Source: Neckera pumila (Eukaryota; Streptophyta; Bryopsida; Hypnales; Neckeraceae). From it: DNA of 64,000 nt. Each line of letters starts with the position of its first letter. Within the stretch, counting starts at the first letter, position 1. The stretch is from the NCBI GenBank assembly GCA_963969595.1, contig OZ018412.1, forward strand, positions 7,380,501-7,444,500, given 5' to 3'. Both the position numbers and the translations under genes were made by a program. Below the pieces are notes generated by a model. It searched no databases. It saw nothing but the letters and a program-made list of their open reading frames with translations, and had not been told where the DNA came from. Below are positions 1 through 10,680 of this stretch, piece after piece.

Positions 1-430
1 TCCTGCCGCCAACCTTCCAACTTCACAACCTTCTCAGCCTGTTGAGTTTTTACTAGAGTGCCAGTTGCAGAGTTTTGTTTGATGTCCATCAATCGTATTT
101 GCGCTTCTACACAAATGACAATGACTCCATAGTTACATGACTCCATAGTTATATGACTCCATAGTTACATTAACGAACGTATAATTTACATTGCAGATAT
201 TGAGGCAACAAGTTTGAAATGACAAACTTAAAATAACCAACATCACATGCAATTAGGGTTGACATAACAAGCTAAAATACTACATTGCATTTGTAACACC
301 TGATGATACATTTGAGCTTAGGGTTACATTCTAGCAATTTGAACAATCAGTGACACCATCTACCAACGTGGCCTCTATCACACACCATCACAAGTGCTGC
401 AACCTTGACAAAATCATACGCGCTATTCTA
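1..430. other. Left flank, no gene seen
   Basis: No convincing reading frame or repeat is visible, apart from a short imperfect repetition of 'atgactccatagttac' near 122-170. On the minus strand this stretch lies just beyond the stop codon of the broken coding sequence whose last codons are at 431-465. Confidence 0.4.
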
Positions 431-465
431 CAAGACATCTTTTTTAAACTCGGCCAATATGATGT
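431..465 (-). pseudogene. Last codons of a coding sequence split by the LTR element
   Basis: Reading the minus strand from the left edge of the LTR element, a short frame runs to a TAG at 431-433. It is in phase with the frame that stops abruptly at the other edge of the element (9514-10111) once one copy of the 5-base target duplication GATGT (461-465) is discounted. This is therefore the 3' end of the same old coding sequence, displaced about 9 kb by the retrotransposon. The product is not recognised. Confidence 0.55.
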
Positions 466-1480
466 TGTATTTTAGAATTTTGCTTTTCTCTGCAAAACAC
501 CAAGGACTATAGTATAGGGGTTCCAAACTTGGGAATAGTCAAATAGTCTAACGTATTAGTAGCTAAAGTCACTTGTATTCTATAGAAAAATGGAAAATAT
601 ACATATATAATCTATTGACAATTTATTACTATCCTATCAATTCTTTATATACAATTTCAGAATAACTTCCCTGATTCATCTTGAATCTTTATACATTTGT
701 AGCATTTGCAATTGCTAGTCCATGCTTCAACTTCTGCCATGGCAATTTGAACTAAAAATTTCCAATTGAGTTCAGAGGCAATTTGCTCTCAAAGCTGGCC
801 CAATCTTTGGTGCTCAGTCCGGCAACTTTGCTTAACTCACATGAATCCAATCACTGGATTAAGTTAATCACACAATAAAAATTTCCAATTGAGTTCAGAG
901 GCAATTTGCTCTCAAAGCTGGACCAATCTTTGGTGCTCAGTCCGACAAAATTTGCTTAACTCACACACATACAACTTCAATTTGACCGCACACCCTGTGC
1001 ACAAACATCGTAGGCAATTTGATTGAACTCACAGAGACGACTGGACTATCCGTCCAGACTCGTACACAATTAGACAATTCACAAATGGACTACCCGTCCA
1101 ATAATCTCTCACAACTGCACACACTAGTGCAAAACAAATAGACAAATTGCACAACTATAATGCTATAAGTTTGATTACAAGAAAGCTAAAGTACACAGTG
1201 AGTCTTACCACAAGGTAAGAACTGAGTTCAAAATAAGTAGACATTTGTACTTATAGGTCCAAAATTTGGTGAAGACAACTCTTCACCGAGGGCTAGTAAG
1301 GCTATTTGACCCTTTTCGTATCCAAACTCTTTGACCCTTCTAATTCTCCAATCCAACGTTTCCATTCCTATACAAAATCTGCAAGGCGAATAGACATACA
1401 AATGGAAACGAGGTAGTCTATTTACTTCTTTTTATACTACAAGAGTCAAATGGAAAAAATGAAAAATTTAAAGTACGACA
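466..1480 (-). repeat. 3' LTR (element orientation)
   Basis: This is a 1015-bp long terminal repeat, practically identical to 8499-9513. It contains an internal direct duplication of about 88 bp (about 753-839 and 878-966), each unit carrying 'ttccaattgagttcagagg' and a 'ggtgctcagtccg' stretch. It differs from the other LTR near 1008 (t/c), 1311 (c/t) and 1388 (g/a). Confidence 0.92.
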
Positions 1481-1492
1481 TAACCCCCCACT
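1481..1492 (-). other. Polypurine tract of the LTR element
   Basis: On the minus strand AGTGGGGGGTTA lies directly before the LTR that begins TGTCGTAC. A purine-rich run in this place primes plus-strand DNA synthesis in LTR retrotransposons. It agrees with the direction set by the primer-binding site. Confidence 0.75.
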
Positions 1493-4400
1493 TAACCGGA
1501 TTGATGCCCTCGTCAATCAGACCGTACTCGCATGTTCTGGTCCTTTTCCTGTGATCACACAATCTCCTCTGCACCTTGTCACTCTTCCTCTACACCATGT
1601 CATCACGAACCAACAGTTTCAAATTGTGAGCGTGTTGGAACTTTAGCTAGTTGGGCACTCCGCAGTACCTAGTCGTAATGAATTCATTATTGAAAGAAAG
1701 GTGTCGCCTAAATAGAAAATGGGTAATGACCATGATTTCCACCACTCTCTGCCAACGTGCTCCTTCATACTGCAACTTGATGAAAATATGAATCTCTAGC
1801 TTTTTAAGCCGCTCAATGGTGTGTTGAATTGCAAAAGCATAATGGCTCTTTGTAAACTAGCCACGCTGCACCATTGCCTCCCTCGACAGATAACTTGACA
1901 AGACGATGTGGATATTCACCAAACTGCTCGGATTTGTTGGCTTGATTAGGTCTTGCAATCTATCAATCTCTACACCCCATTTAACTCTTAAGTCTTGGTT
2001 TGCTGCCACTTCCACTAGCTCATCACTTGGTTGACAATCCTTATCTTCCTATAAGGCTCATAGTTCAAGTCGACTTGTCTCCTTTGACGAAACTACTTCT
2101 CCAACTCCATGTAATAGAACAACGTCCTCGCAGTTAAGTCTACAATAGGATAGAATAAAATTGACCAATTCTCCACTTGTAAGTCCACTTGTACCAACAT
2201 CTTGCATAATAAGTTTTGCATGTTGTCAAATTGACCAGCTAACTCCCAAGCTTCATAGAATTGTTGCACGAATCCCATATCAGGGTTGGGCCACACATAA
2301 TTAACAAAGCCCTACAACTTGGCTTGCTCCAACACCTTTTGCAATTGCTGGTTATTCTGTAGATCATCCCGTGGAATCTTGTATGATGGAACAACTGCAA
2401 TATGGAGCTTCTTTGGTTTGGCTTTAGTTTTGGTTTACTTCTTCTTCATGACTGCAACATCTGTCAACTCTTGTCTATTAAACCACAAACTCCTCTTCAG
2501 TAACTTAATTCTAATGCTATGGTGAAAAATTGTGTCTACCACCTATTAGGCTCAATCCTTCTATCTAATAGACTTTATTTATTTATTTATTTATTTTTAT
2601 TATTTAAATTTTTTTTTATTTTTTTTATTTTTAAGGTTATCTATTTTAATTTTCTTTGTTGTGAGTTCTCTCGGCAATTAGACCTTGCAGTCACTCAAAT
2701 TGACTTAAGACCAACTATTTGGCTTCCTCAGGCTTCATCAACTTGACCGGCTGCTGGCTTTCTTATCTTCGTCTCTTTTAAAGAAATTTGACATTGCAAT
2801 TCCTTTTATCATGTTTAGGGACTTGACTATTAGACTTTAGAACAATTGTGAACTTAATTTTATAGCCTTACTCAGTCAATTTTCTCACAAAGTCTCTCAT
2901 TTTCTCTCATTTAGTCTATTAACCTTCCAATCAACTCGGTTTTGCTTCTCTGTCTTCTTCCTTTTTCTATAGTCTTTCCTTAAATTCCACTCGGCAATTA
3001 GTCTTTACAGAAAAAATGAGATTTGACAAGAGGGAGGGGAAATTCTACTTGTTCTTCTCTCAAACTGGCAGAATCTCTCAATTTATTATCATGTTCTCGT
3101 TTATTTTTCCCTTACAAAATTTTGAAAATAATTTGTTAAATCTTCTTTCTTATTTTCCTATTATGTTTATGATTTCTATCTAGTTGACTCTTTTGCAATG
3201 CACTCGGCAATTGACACTCATCAACTAAACTTTTTGTAAGAGAGACACCACCTAATCAATGAAAACGATTATTGGACTCCTCTCAGCAATTGATACATGT
3301 ATTCAAGATTTTCAACAATCTTAACCTACTTTCTTCATGGCAATTAGACTCATCTTCCTTTTGCAGGTTTGTCAATTAAACTTGTCCATCTTACACTCAT
3401 AAATGGTCCGTAAATTACTAAAGACAAAGTGGTTGAAAGAAAGAATGATCAATTCCAATACGGCTAATAACTTTGTAACATGGAGTTTTCTTTATAAGGG
3501 CAATTGACTTATTTTTCCAGACTCTCTTAGATTTATCATGTTCTTTCCCCTTCCTCTCACATGAGATTAAATTATAAGACAATCTTTCCTTCTCTCAGCA
3601 ATTTGATTGGAACCAATTGTTTATCACCCTCTCTCACATTTTTATCAGGTTTTCTTACTTACAAAGCAATTGAACAGTAAGATTTGACAACAAAAAACTG
3701 ACAACCTAATCTAGTCTATTTGCCCATAAAAGTGATAAAACTCACCTCTCGCCGTGACAAATCACTGGTCAATTGGACTTCTACTTTCTTCTAGCAGTCA
3801 AAGAAAAATAGAGTGCAGTGTTTGTGCAAATCAATTTGACAAGGAAATCAATTAATCCATCTACAACTTGGCCTACACCTTGGAAAATTTGACAAACACT
3901 CTAGCAATTGCTCCATCATGCTTCACCCTCAATTGCCAATTGGTTTAATAAGCTTCCTTTCTTTTCTTCTTCTTGCATCAATTTGCCTAATTGCTAATTT
4001 ATCATGTTTTAACTCACATTTTATTGATATTAGTTACTGTTTATTAATGAAATTCTTATAACATTTAATTTTCTTAGATTTATTTTTTATTTTTTATTAC
4101 ATGCCTTATACTTTCAAGTTAATTTATTTAACTTGGCAATTGATAATTTTGAGCATTCTTCCCCTTGATAAATTGCTCCAAATAAATTATCCTCTTATTC
4201 ATTCTTTAAACAGTTGGACTTTAAAATCATTCTAAATTCCCTCAGGCAATTGATTGAGCAAATTCACTCTTAATCAAAATTTGCACTAGCACAATTCATC
4301 TTCTCTTAGGCTCTTGAATGATTTAGATTCCATAATTACCATCAATCACCCTGCAATTAACTCTTTTTCAAGAATTTTATCCAATAATTTGTCTTCTCTT

Positions 4401-5327
4401 TCTACTAATCATGACAATTTGCATGAAGGATCCTTGACTTTTGAATTAAGAGAAAGACAAGTGAACATTAAAGATACAAAGTCTCTCATCACATTGACCA
4501 CATGGAATACTTTTCCACTCAACAACAATTTATTTCTCGTTAAAATTAAGACAAGAATTTTTTTTTATTTTTTATTTTTTATTTTAAAAAACTACTAGAA
4601 AGAGATCTAATACAATTTATCTTTGTTAGAAAGTATTTTAGACCATAACAAACTCACAGATAATTTGTTGTTTCCTTTTTTCAAACAACTTTAATCTTAG
4701 GCATCATTGGGCATTCTCCAACAATTTGCTCCTATTAACCTCTTTTCTTATTTTAAATTTTTTTTTTTTTTAACATGTCTAATTACACCGTTTATCATGT
4801 TTTCCATATTCTTGAACTCTCTTTGACAATTGGTTTATTTTTCAATCTAACCTTTATGAGGCAATTTATCTCTTTTACACTCATTTAGACTTAACTTAGA
4901 TTTTTGTTTATAGCCAATTAAAGTAAATCTTCATTGTTTTAAATCCTTTTGGAAATTTATGTCAAAAACTTTCATTTACTATAGTTTGACAACTTGATTC
5001 AAGCTTATGATAGACAATTAGGTCGCTCAACTATCAGACCGTAGCTATAAACCTTAGACAATTAGTTTTAAGACAAGTTAACTGAGATAACATATGAAAG
5101 TAAGGATTTCTAATTATTCTTCTCTCAACTAAATCACTCTTCATTTATCAATTTTTTTTTAAATTCATAAAAATAGATTTTTTTTTTTTTTTAGACAAAA
5201 ATAAAATAAAAAATAAAAATAAAAATAAAGTGGCACAAGCTTTATTCCTAGAGTGCAAAAGCAACATCGAGGAATGTGAAATAGTTCACGAAGTCTAAAA
5301 CGAAAGAAGAGTGATATTTGCATTACT
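1493..5327 (-). other. Non-coding 3' interior of the LTR element
   Basis: About 3.8 kb of AT-rich sequence without a sustained frame on either strand. The motif 'ggcaattg' or 'caatttgac' recurs at irregular spacing, which suggests an old amplified or heavily decayed interior. No reverse transcriptase or integrase motif could be found. Short T-runs and ATTT runs occur near 2576-2630 and 4555-4590. Confidence 0.5.
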
Positions 5328-5478
5328 TGACGAAATGTACATGAGATAGCAATCGCTCTGACAACAATGGAACCTATGACTCTCTATTAGCCTCGCAGGA
5401 GGGTGACGAAATGGACATGAGATAGCAATCGCTCTGTATACAATAGAATCTATGGCTCTCTATTGGCCTCGCAGGAGG
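5328..5478 (-). repeat. 76-bp tandem duplication at the 3' end of the element's ORF
   Basis: Two units begin 'tgacgaaatg' at 5328 and 5404 and end 'cctcgcaggagg'. They share 'atgagatagcaatcgctctg' with a few substitutions. The unit nearer the ORF contains its last codons and the TAG stop, so the end of the gene has been copied once downstream. Confidence 0.8.
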
Positions 5479-6257
5479 TTTGCAGTGATATGAGATAACC
5501 AAGTCTTGGAAGACTCCCCTAAGCCGAACGTGTCGCCACTAGCAAGCTTGTCTTGAATAAGAGCCAGATCTCCTGTCGACAGTTTGTTGTTCATGAGCAT
5601 GTTGTTAGCCTCCAAGTAGCCGGATATGAGATCGACGAATCCACCACCAGGTACATTAGTAAGAGTGTCGATTTGGAGCCGGATCTGTTTGAGCTCCTCT
5701 GCATCCTCGTTTTTAATACAAGCTTTGATGTCACGAAGAATATCAAGTCTCCCGGTTACCTTGTTCATGTCGCGGAGTGCTGCCTTACCATCCTTACTTT
5801 TTAAGTACATATCTACCAAGGACCTGATCTTCCTGGACCTTGTAAGCTCTTTCACACTTGCAAGATCATCTGCATCTAGAATAGAATCTAGCTGGGCCTT
5901 CATTTGCTTAGCAAACTCGCCGGAAGCTTCAGCAATGGCGCGCTGTATAGCATCTGTATTGTGGACCTGAAGGAGCTTAACAAACTTCCGATCCTGCAGA
6001 AGCAAGTGATCAGGGGTCTTCTCCTGAGAGGAGTAAATACGCTTCACGGCCATCTCGTTCTCTTTGAGATCTGCAAGGATAGTAGCAGTCGGGCTGATGC
6101 GGTGTCCCCTTTCGGGCAAAGTATTGATAAGAGGGGGGGTGCCTCTTGTCACAACCTCCATGACTTTCACATCAGTTCTCCTCATTGCCATGAATTGCAA
6201 TTTACAAAGGCACCTACAGCAATTGAACCGCACCTTGAGCAAATCAAACCGCACCAT
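5460..6257 (-). CDS. Uncharacterised alpha-helical protein carried inside the LTR element
   Basis: An intact frame of 265 codons with no stop or frameshift, in the same sense as the retrotransposon. The first ATG (6257) would give 265 residues. The ATG at 6191 (peptide start MAMRRTDVK) gives 243 and is favoured, because a possible splice acceptor (CTGTAG) lies between the two and the 265-residue start would fall in an intron or leader. I do not recognise the family. The middle and C-terminal two thirds are rich in Lys, Asp, Leu and Ala and look all-helical, without membrane segments, zinc knuckles, an aspartic-protease motif or a DDE pattern. It ends LLRGQ. A TATA-like box lies about 490 bp upstream. 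Two readings are open: an extra pre-gag ORF as known from Tat/Ogre-type elements, or a host gene captured with its promoter. Intactness amid decayed neighbouring sequence suggests recent capture or selection. Confidence 0.6.
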   Translation of the reverse strand: MVRFDLLKVRFNCCRCLCKLQFMAMRRTDVKVMEVVTRGTPPLINTLPERGHRISPTATILADLKENEMAVKRIYSSQEKTPDHLLLQDRKFVKLLQVHNTDAIQRAIAEASGEFAKQMKAQLDSILDADDLASVKELTRSRKIRSLVDMYLKSKDGKAALRDMNKVTGRLDILRDIKACIKNEDAEELKQIRLQIDTLTNVPGGGFVDLISGYLEANNMLMNNKLSTGDLALIQDKLASGDTFGLGESSKTWLSHITANLLRGQ

Positions 6258-6757
6258 ATCAAATTACAAATCTCCCTATAGATTACACCACGGACGCGCT
6301 GACTCAGTAAGGAAAAACCTAAAACACAGCCGCAAGCAAAACACAGCCGCGAGCAGAAAAAACCAACTGCTACTGCTGTTGCCGCAGTTGATCAGGGCCA
6401 CCGGCATGTCATCCGAGAGTAAAATATTACCAAATCTAGCCGCCAGCCGCGGAGCTCAATGATCAAGTAAAGGAAGGCAAACAAGAGTTAGACAATCACG
6501 CTCAGAGTAAAACTACCATACACAGACAAACCCTATACCTCTAGAAAAAAAACTAGAAGGCAACAACCACAAATAACTACAACCAGTCAAAACAAACAGT
6601 ACAATGAAAACAAACTACAACAACTTGTTAACACGAATAGACAACGCAAGGAGATAAGCAAGCACAAATCAGGAAGTAAAAACAAGCAGTGCGAAACTCA
6701 CAGGCGACGAGGCGACGAAGATAGAAGAAGGACCTTGCACTCGGGAGGGGATTTATA
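6192..6757 (-). promoter_or_regulatory. Putative promoter and 5' leader of the element-borne ORF
   Basis: On the minus strand TATAAAT lies at 6757-6751, followed by a pyrimidine-rich leader with CTTCTTCTATCTTCGTCGCC and a possible splice donor (CTGTGAGTTT, near 6704). A T-rich stretch with a possible acceptor (CTGTAG, near 6214) comes just before the favoured start codon. This layout, a TATA box with a short leader and a leader intron, is that of a typical plant gene and differs in composition from the AT-rich rest of the element. No transcript evidence is available, so the limits are inferred. Confidence 0.4.
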
Positions 6758-6859
6758 GTCGGCCTCCGACGCTCAAGATTTAATCGGAAAACCTAATTCA
6801 TTGTGACCGTCGAATAGCTGAGATCGGACGATTACGCTGAACTGACTGTTAATTTCCTT

Positions 6860-8477
6860 TCTAGGGTTTTATATTATGCATTTGAACTTAATAGATTTCT
6901 AAAAAAATCATAAAGGCAAGGTTTGGGGTCCAATTGTTCTTTTCAGTCCCCATACTTTGTTCACTCTTTGCCATTATCACATTCTTTCTTATTTTTTCTT
7001 TCTCATGAAATGATTAATTCCATTAGGCTTGTTACACATAAAAAACAAAAAACAAAAAACAAAAAACAAACTCTTAATTCACTTGACATGTTATAAAACA
7101 ATTAGACTCAAATTTATTTATTTATTTTTATTTTAAGAAAAAGAATTATTATATCATTTATCATCATTTTTATGTTATTTTCTTTTCCTTTCTCACAAAA
7201 TAAGTTTAGGACGTTTTGACTTTGAATAATTTTGCAATTTGATGGCTTAGCATAATTAAATCTTATATCAAGTTTACTCCAAATATTTAAAAAAGATAAC
7301 AAACTTCTCACAATACCTCTGTATAGGTCAATTGGTCAATTAGTCACCTTATTATAAAACAATCAAAATAACTATTTTTTTTTTTAAAACTTCATCAAGA
7401 TCATAGTAGAGGAATATTATATTATTTTATTTTGGCCAAAATAAGGTTGCACACTTACAAAGTAGAAAATAAAATATAATAAAAAATATATTATTTTTAA
7501 TAAATAGAAATATATTTTAAAATATTTAATATAAATATGATGTAGATGTAATGTCTTCTAGTCAAATTAGATTAGATATTAATTTCTAATATCATTTTAT
7601 ATACTTTAGTTTTAAAATACATAATATTTTTGTATTTTATATTATATATTTTAAAATATTATATTTTAATAGTATTACATTTAATAGTATTATATTTTAA
7701 CAATATTATATTACTACATTATATCAAAATATTTATTTCATTGTATTAAACTATTTATCTTATTATATTTATTTATTTTTATTTTTATTTTTTTGAATTA
7801 TTTTATTATTTCAAAAATAATATTATACTTTTATAATCTTAATTAGAATTTTTTTTTTTAATTTGTATTTTATGATAATGTATTCGACCTAATTTGTTCA
7901 ATATTTCTTGGTGACTTCTTTTAATAGATAAGTAATCCATGGCATCTAAAACAATCTTTTTAAACAAGCAATTTGTTGAATCAACTTGTCAATTTTATCT
8001 TAAACTCAAACATTATCTCATGCATCTTTGGGTTCTGTTTTTTTTTGTTTTTTTTTGTTTTTTTTTGTTTTTTTTTTTAATTAAAATATGATAATAATAA
8101 TCAGATTGAAGTAAAACACTTTCTCTTCAAATTGGTCTAATTAGAGTTACAAAAATTCTTAAATATTGAAGGGTACAATAAATGCAAAACTTTTCTCTTT
8201 TGAATCATCAATTATTATTATTCCAAAATTTAAACAACAAACATACTATTATTTGTATTTTCCATTTCAGTATCAAGGAACTTTATAAATTTTGATAAGG
8301 AGTTGCAAGAGAAAACAGTTAGGAAACATATAAATCATTCTTGGAGTTTTTTATTTAAACTCAAAGAAGATAAAAATATTCAATTTATTCTAATTTATTC
8401 TTCAGAACTTCTTTATCAATTATAAAATAAAATTCCTTTTTCTATTCTACAATCTAGCCACCGTTAGCCAGGACTAT
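6860..8477 (-). other. AT-rich 5' interior of the LTR element, no gene
   Basis: About 1.6 kb between the primer-binding site and the ORF's upstream region. Most of it is low-complexity A/T sequence, extreme between about 7430 and 7860. Simple runs occur at 7038-7068 (repeated 'caaaaaa') and 8038-8075 (repeated 'gtttttttttt'). No frame with gag character was seen. Confidence 0.5.
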
Positions 8478-8495
8478 TCCCCGGCAGCGGCGCCA
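8478..8495 (-). other. Primer-binding site complementary to tRNA-Asp
   Basis: Three bases inside the right-hand LTR the minus strand reads TGGCGCCGCTGCCGGGGA. From memory, the 3' end of plant tRNA-Asp would pair with TGGCGCCGTTGCCGGGGA, one mismatch away. This primer choice is common in Athila/Tat Ty3/Gypsy elements. It fixes the element as minus-strand. Confidence 0.85.
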
Positions 8496-8498
8496 AAA

Positions 8499-9513
8499 TG
8501 TATTTTAGAATTTTGCTTTTCTCTGCAAAACACCAAGGACTATAGTATAGGGGTTCCAAACTTGGGAATAGTCAAATAGTCTAACGTATTAGTAGCTAAA
8601 GTCACTTGTATTCTATAGAAAAATGGAAAATATACATATATAATCTATTGACAATTTATTACTATCCTATCAATTCTTTATATACAATTTCAGAATAACT
8701 TCCCTGATTCATCTTGAATCTTTATACATTTGTAGCATTTGCAATTGCTAGTCCATGCTTCAACTTCTGCCATGGCAATTTGAACTAAAAATTTCCAATT
8801 GAGTTCAGAGGCAATTTGCTCTCAAAGCTGGCCCAATCTTTGGTGCTCAGTCCGGCAACTTTGCTTAACTCACATGAATCCAATCACTGGATTAAGTTAA
8901 TCACACAATAAAAATTTCCAATTGAGTTCAGAGGCAATTTGCTCTCAAAGCTGGACCAATCTTTGGTGCTCAGTCCGACAAAATTTGCTTAACTCACACA
9001 CATACAACTTCAATTTGACCGCACACCCTGTGCACAAACATCGCAGGCAATTTGATTGAACTCACAGAGACGACTGGACTATCCGTCCAGACTCGTACAC
9101 AATTAGACAATTCACAAATGGACTACCCGTCCAATAATCTCTCACAACTGCACACACTAGTGCAAAACAAATAGACAAATTGCACAACTATAATGCTATA
9201 AGTTTGATTACAAGAAAGCTAAAGTACACAGTGAGTCTTACCACAAGGTAAGAACTGAGTTCAAAATAAGTAGACATTTGTACTTATAGGTCCAAAATTT
9301 GGTGAAGACAACTCTTCACCGAGGGCTAGTAAGGCTATTTGATCCTTTTCGTATCCAAACTCTTTGACCCTTCTAATTCTCCAATCCAACGTTTCCATTC
9401 CTATACAAAATCTGCAAGGCAAATAGACATACAAATGGAAACGAGGTAGTCTATTTACTTCTTTTTATACTACAAGAGTCAAATGGAAAAAATGAAAAAT
9501 TTAAAGTACGACA
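8499..9513 (-). repeat. 5' LTR (element orientation)
   Basis: This is a 1015-bp terminal repeat matching 466-1480, bounded by GATGT (9514-9518) on its outer side and by the primer-binding site on its inner side. It carries the same internal 88-bp duplication. Confidence 0.92.
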
Positions 9514-10111
9514 GATGTCGTAAATGTTGTCGACCGCATTTCTCAATAGGTGTCCGCCAATGTTCCTCATCTGCATCCAGGTTAGGCAGATATACCACTG
9601 CTTCACCGCAGTATCTGACTCCAATTCACTAGCCGCAAACAGCTTGAAGACGATAGACAATGCAAACGTCAAATCTGCACGATATGCTGTTGCAGTATAT
9701 TTATTTCTCACGCAAGAAATTGCCTCAAACATGTGACCAAATTCACCCAAACCCTCTTGCAACAAGATTGCATTAAACTTCTGCGTAAAGTACCAGTTTG
9801 TTTTGAACATGAGTTCCGCAACCCTTAGCATGGGGATCGTGAAATTTGACAAAGACTTCTTGAAAGAATCCCATCATGAGGATTTGTCTACAAGATCAGG
9901 AACTTGCAAGTCAATTGTGAGCTTGGAAGTGGCATAAACCACAACGTCATTCACTTGTGGATTCGCTAGAGTACCGGATATCTCTTCAAAAATGCGATAG
10001 ACCTATGCATTTGGAGTCATCACTCTTGCCCACGCAGGCAAATATTTGAAGCAATTAAACTTGTTCCTTGTTGTATGCCGGTACTCGGTGGACGTACTTG
10101 GAGCCGCCTAC
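9514..10111 (-). pseudogene. Broken coding sequence interrupted by the LTR element, product unknown
   Basis: From an ATG at 10111 leftwards the minus strand keeps one reading frame of protein-like composition for about 200 codons, broken by TAG in codon 3, another TAG near 10004 and a TGA near 9877. It runs into the LTR element at the GATGT duplication and continues in phase for a few codons beyond the other LTR to a stop at 431-433. The total would be about 210 codons. The longest open part (9852 leftwards) is helical, with several Trp and Phe, no signal peptide and no membrane segment. I do not recognise it. A relic of an old inserted gene, perhaps viral or retro-element derived, and a decayed host gene are both possible. 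The premature stops show it was dead, or at least damaged, independently of the insertion. Confidence 0.5.
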
Positions 10112-10680
10112 GCCATCTCACTTAATTTAACACAAAATGAACAAAAAACAAACCAAAGCTCTGCAAAATTTGGAAACCACACACACAAAAACTCATTTGG
10201 ATCAGGCTCTAGGCACTCTAAACCCTAATTCTAAAAAGTGGAGACGATCGTGGATGTGGACGAACCCGATTGGACGATGGGCTTGCCTATCACACTCAGC
10301 GCAAAGATTCCGTCTGTGACCTTTTACTTTTTCAACACATGAATCATTTTGCAGAGAGACCATTTCTCCTTCATTGATATTTTGATTGGTTAGCTTCATG
10401 GGATTTTGTACTCTCCTTAAGTTATTTCTTGGTGGCTCTTTGTACTTAGTGATGAGTAGGGAGTGATGAATGAATAACCAATTACAATTTATGTATTTTG
10501 GAAGTGGGCTTTGGTTGATTTGTACTTGTCCGCCTCAACTTTCTGTCCACCTTATCCGCACATTCACCTTACCAAGCAAACAAGGTTTTTTTTACTAAAA
10601 ATTCCCAAAATTCAAATGTCATGGGATGTCTAGAGGTAAGCGGACATCCGGACGCTAGACGTTCAGACGTTTGGACAGCC
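10112..10680. other. Intergenic, no gene recognised
   Basis: Short overlapping frames only. Near 10640-10675 there is a run of 'ggac/gacg' words resembling the CG-rich patch at 60760-61520. Confidence 0.35.

Larger units (their letters stand above)
466..9513 (-). mobile_element. LTR retrotransposon derivative without gag-pol (LARD-like), carrying one ORF
   Basis: A complete element lies on the minus strand. Two 1015-bp LTRs (466-1480 and 8499-9513) begin TG and end CA in both orientations and are flanked by the 5-base direct repeat GATGT (461-465 and 9514-9518). The primer-binding site next to the right-hand LTR and the G-rich polypurine tract next to the left-hand LTR fix the direction. I saw only three differences between the LTRs, all transitions, so the insertion is young. 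The 7-kb interior shows no gag, protease, reverse transcriptase, RNase H or integrase frame, so the element must have been moved by proteins made elsewhere. Its tRNA-Asp type primer site is typical of Athila/Tat-like Ty3/Gypsy elements (family knowledge). The interior holds one intact ORF of 243-265 residues in element sense. Confidence 0.9.

Noticed and set aside
5553..6462. Several plus-strand frames opposite the element-borne ORF
   Set aside because: They are shadows of the minus-strand ORF, whose composition is far more protein-like and which agrees with the element's direction.
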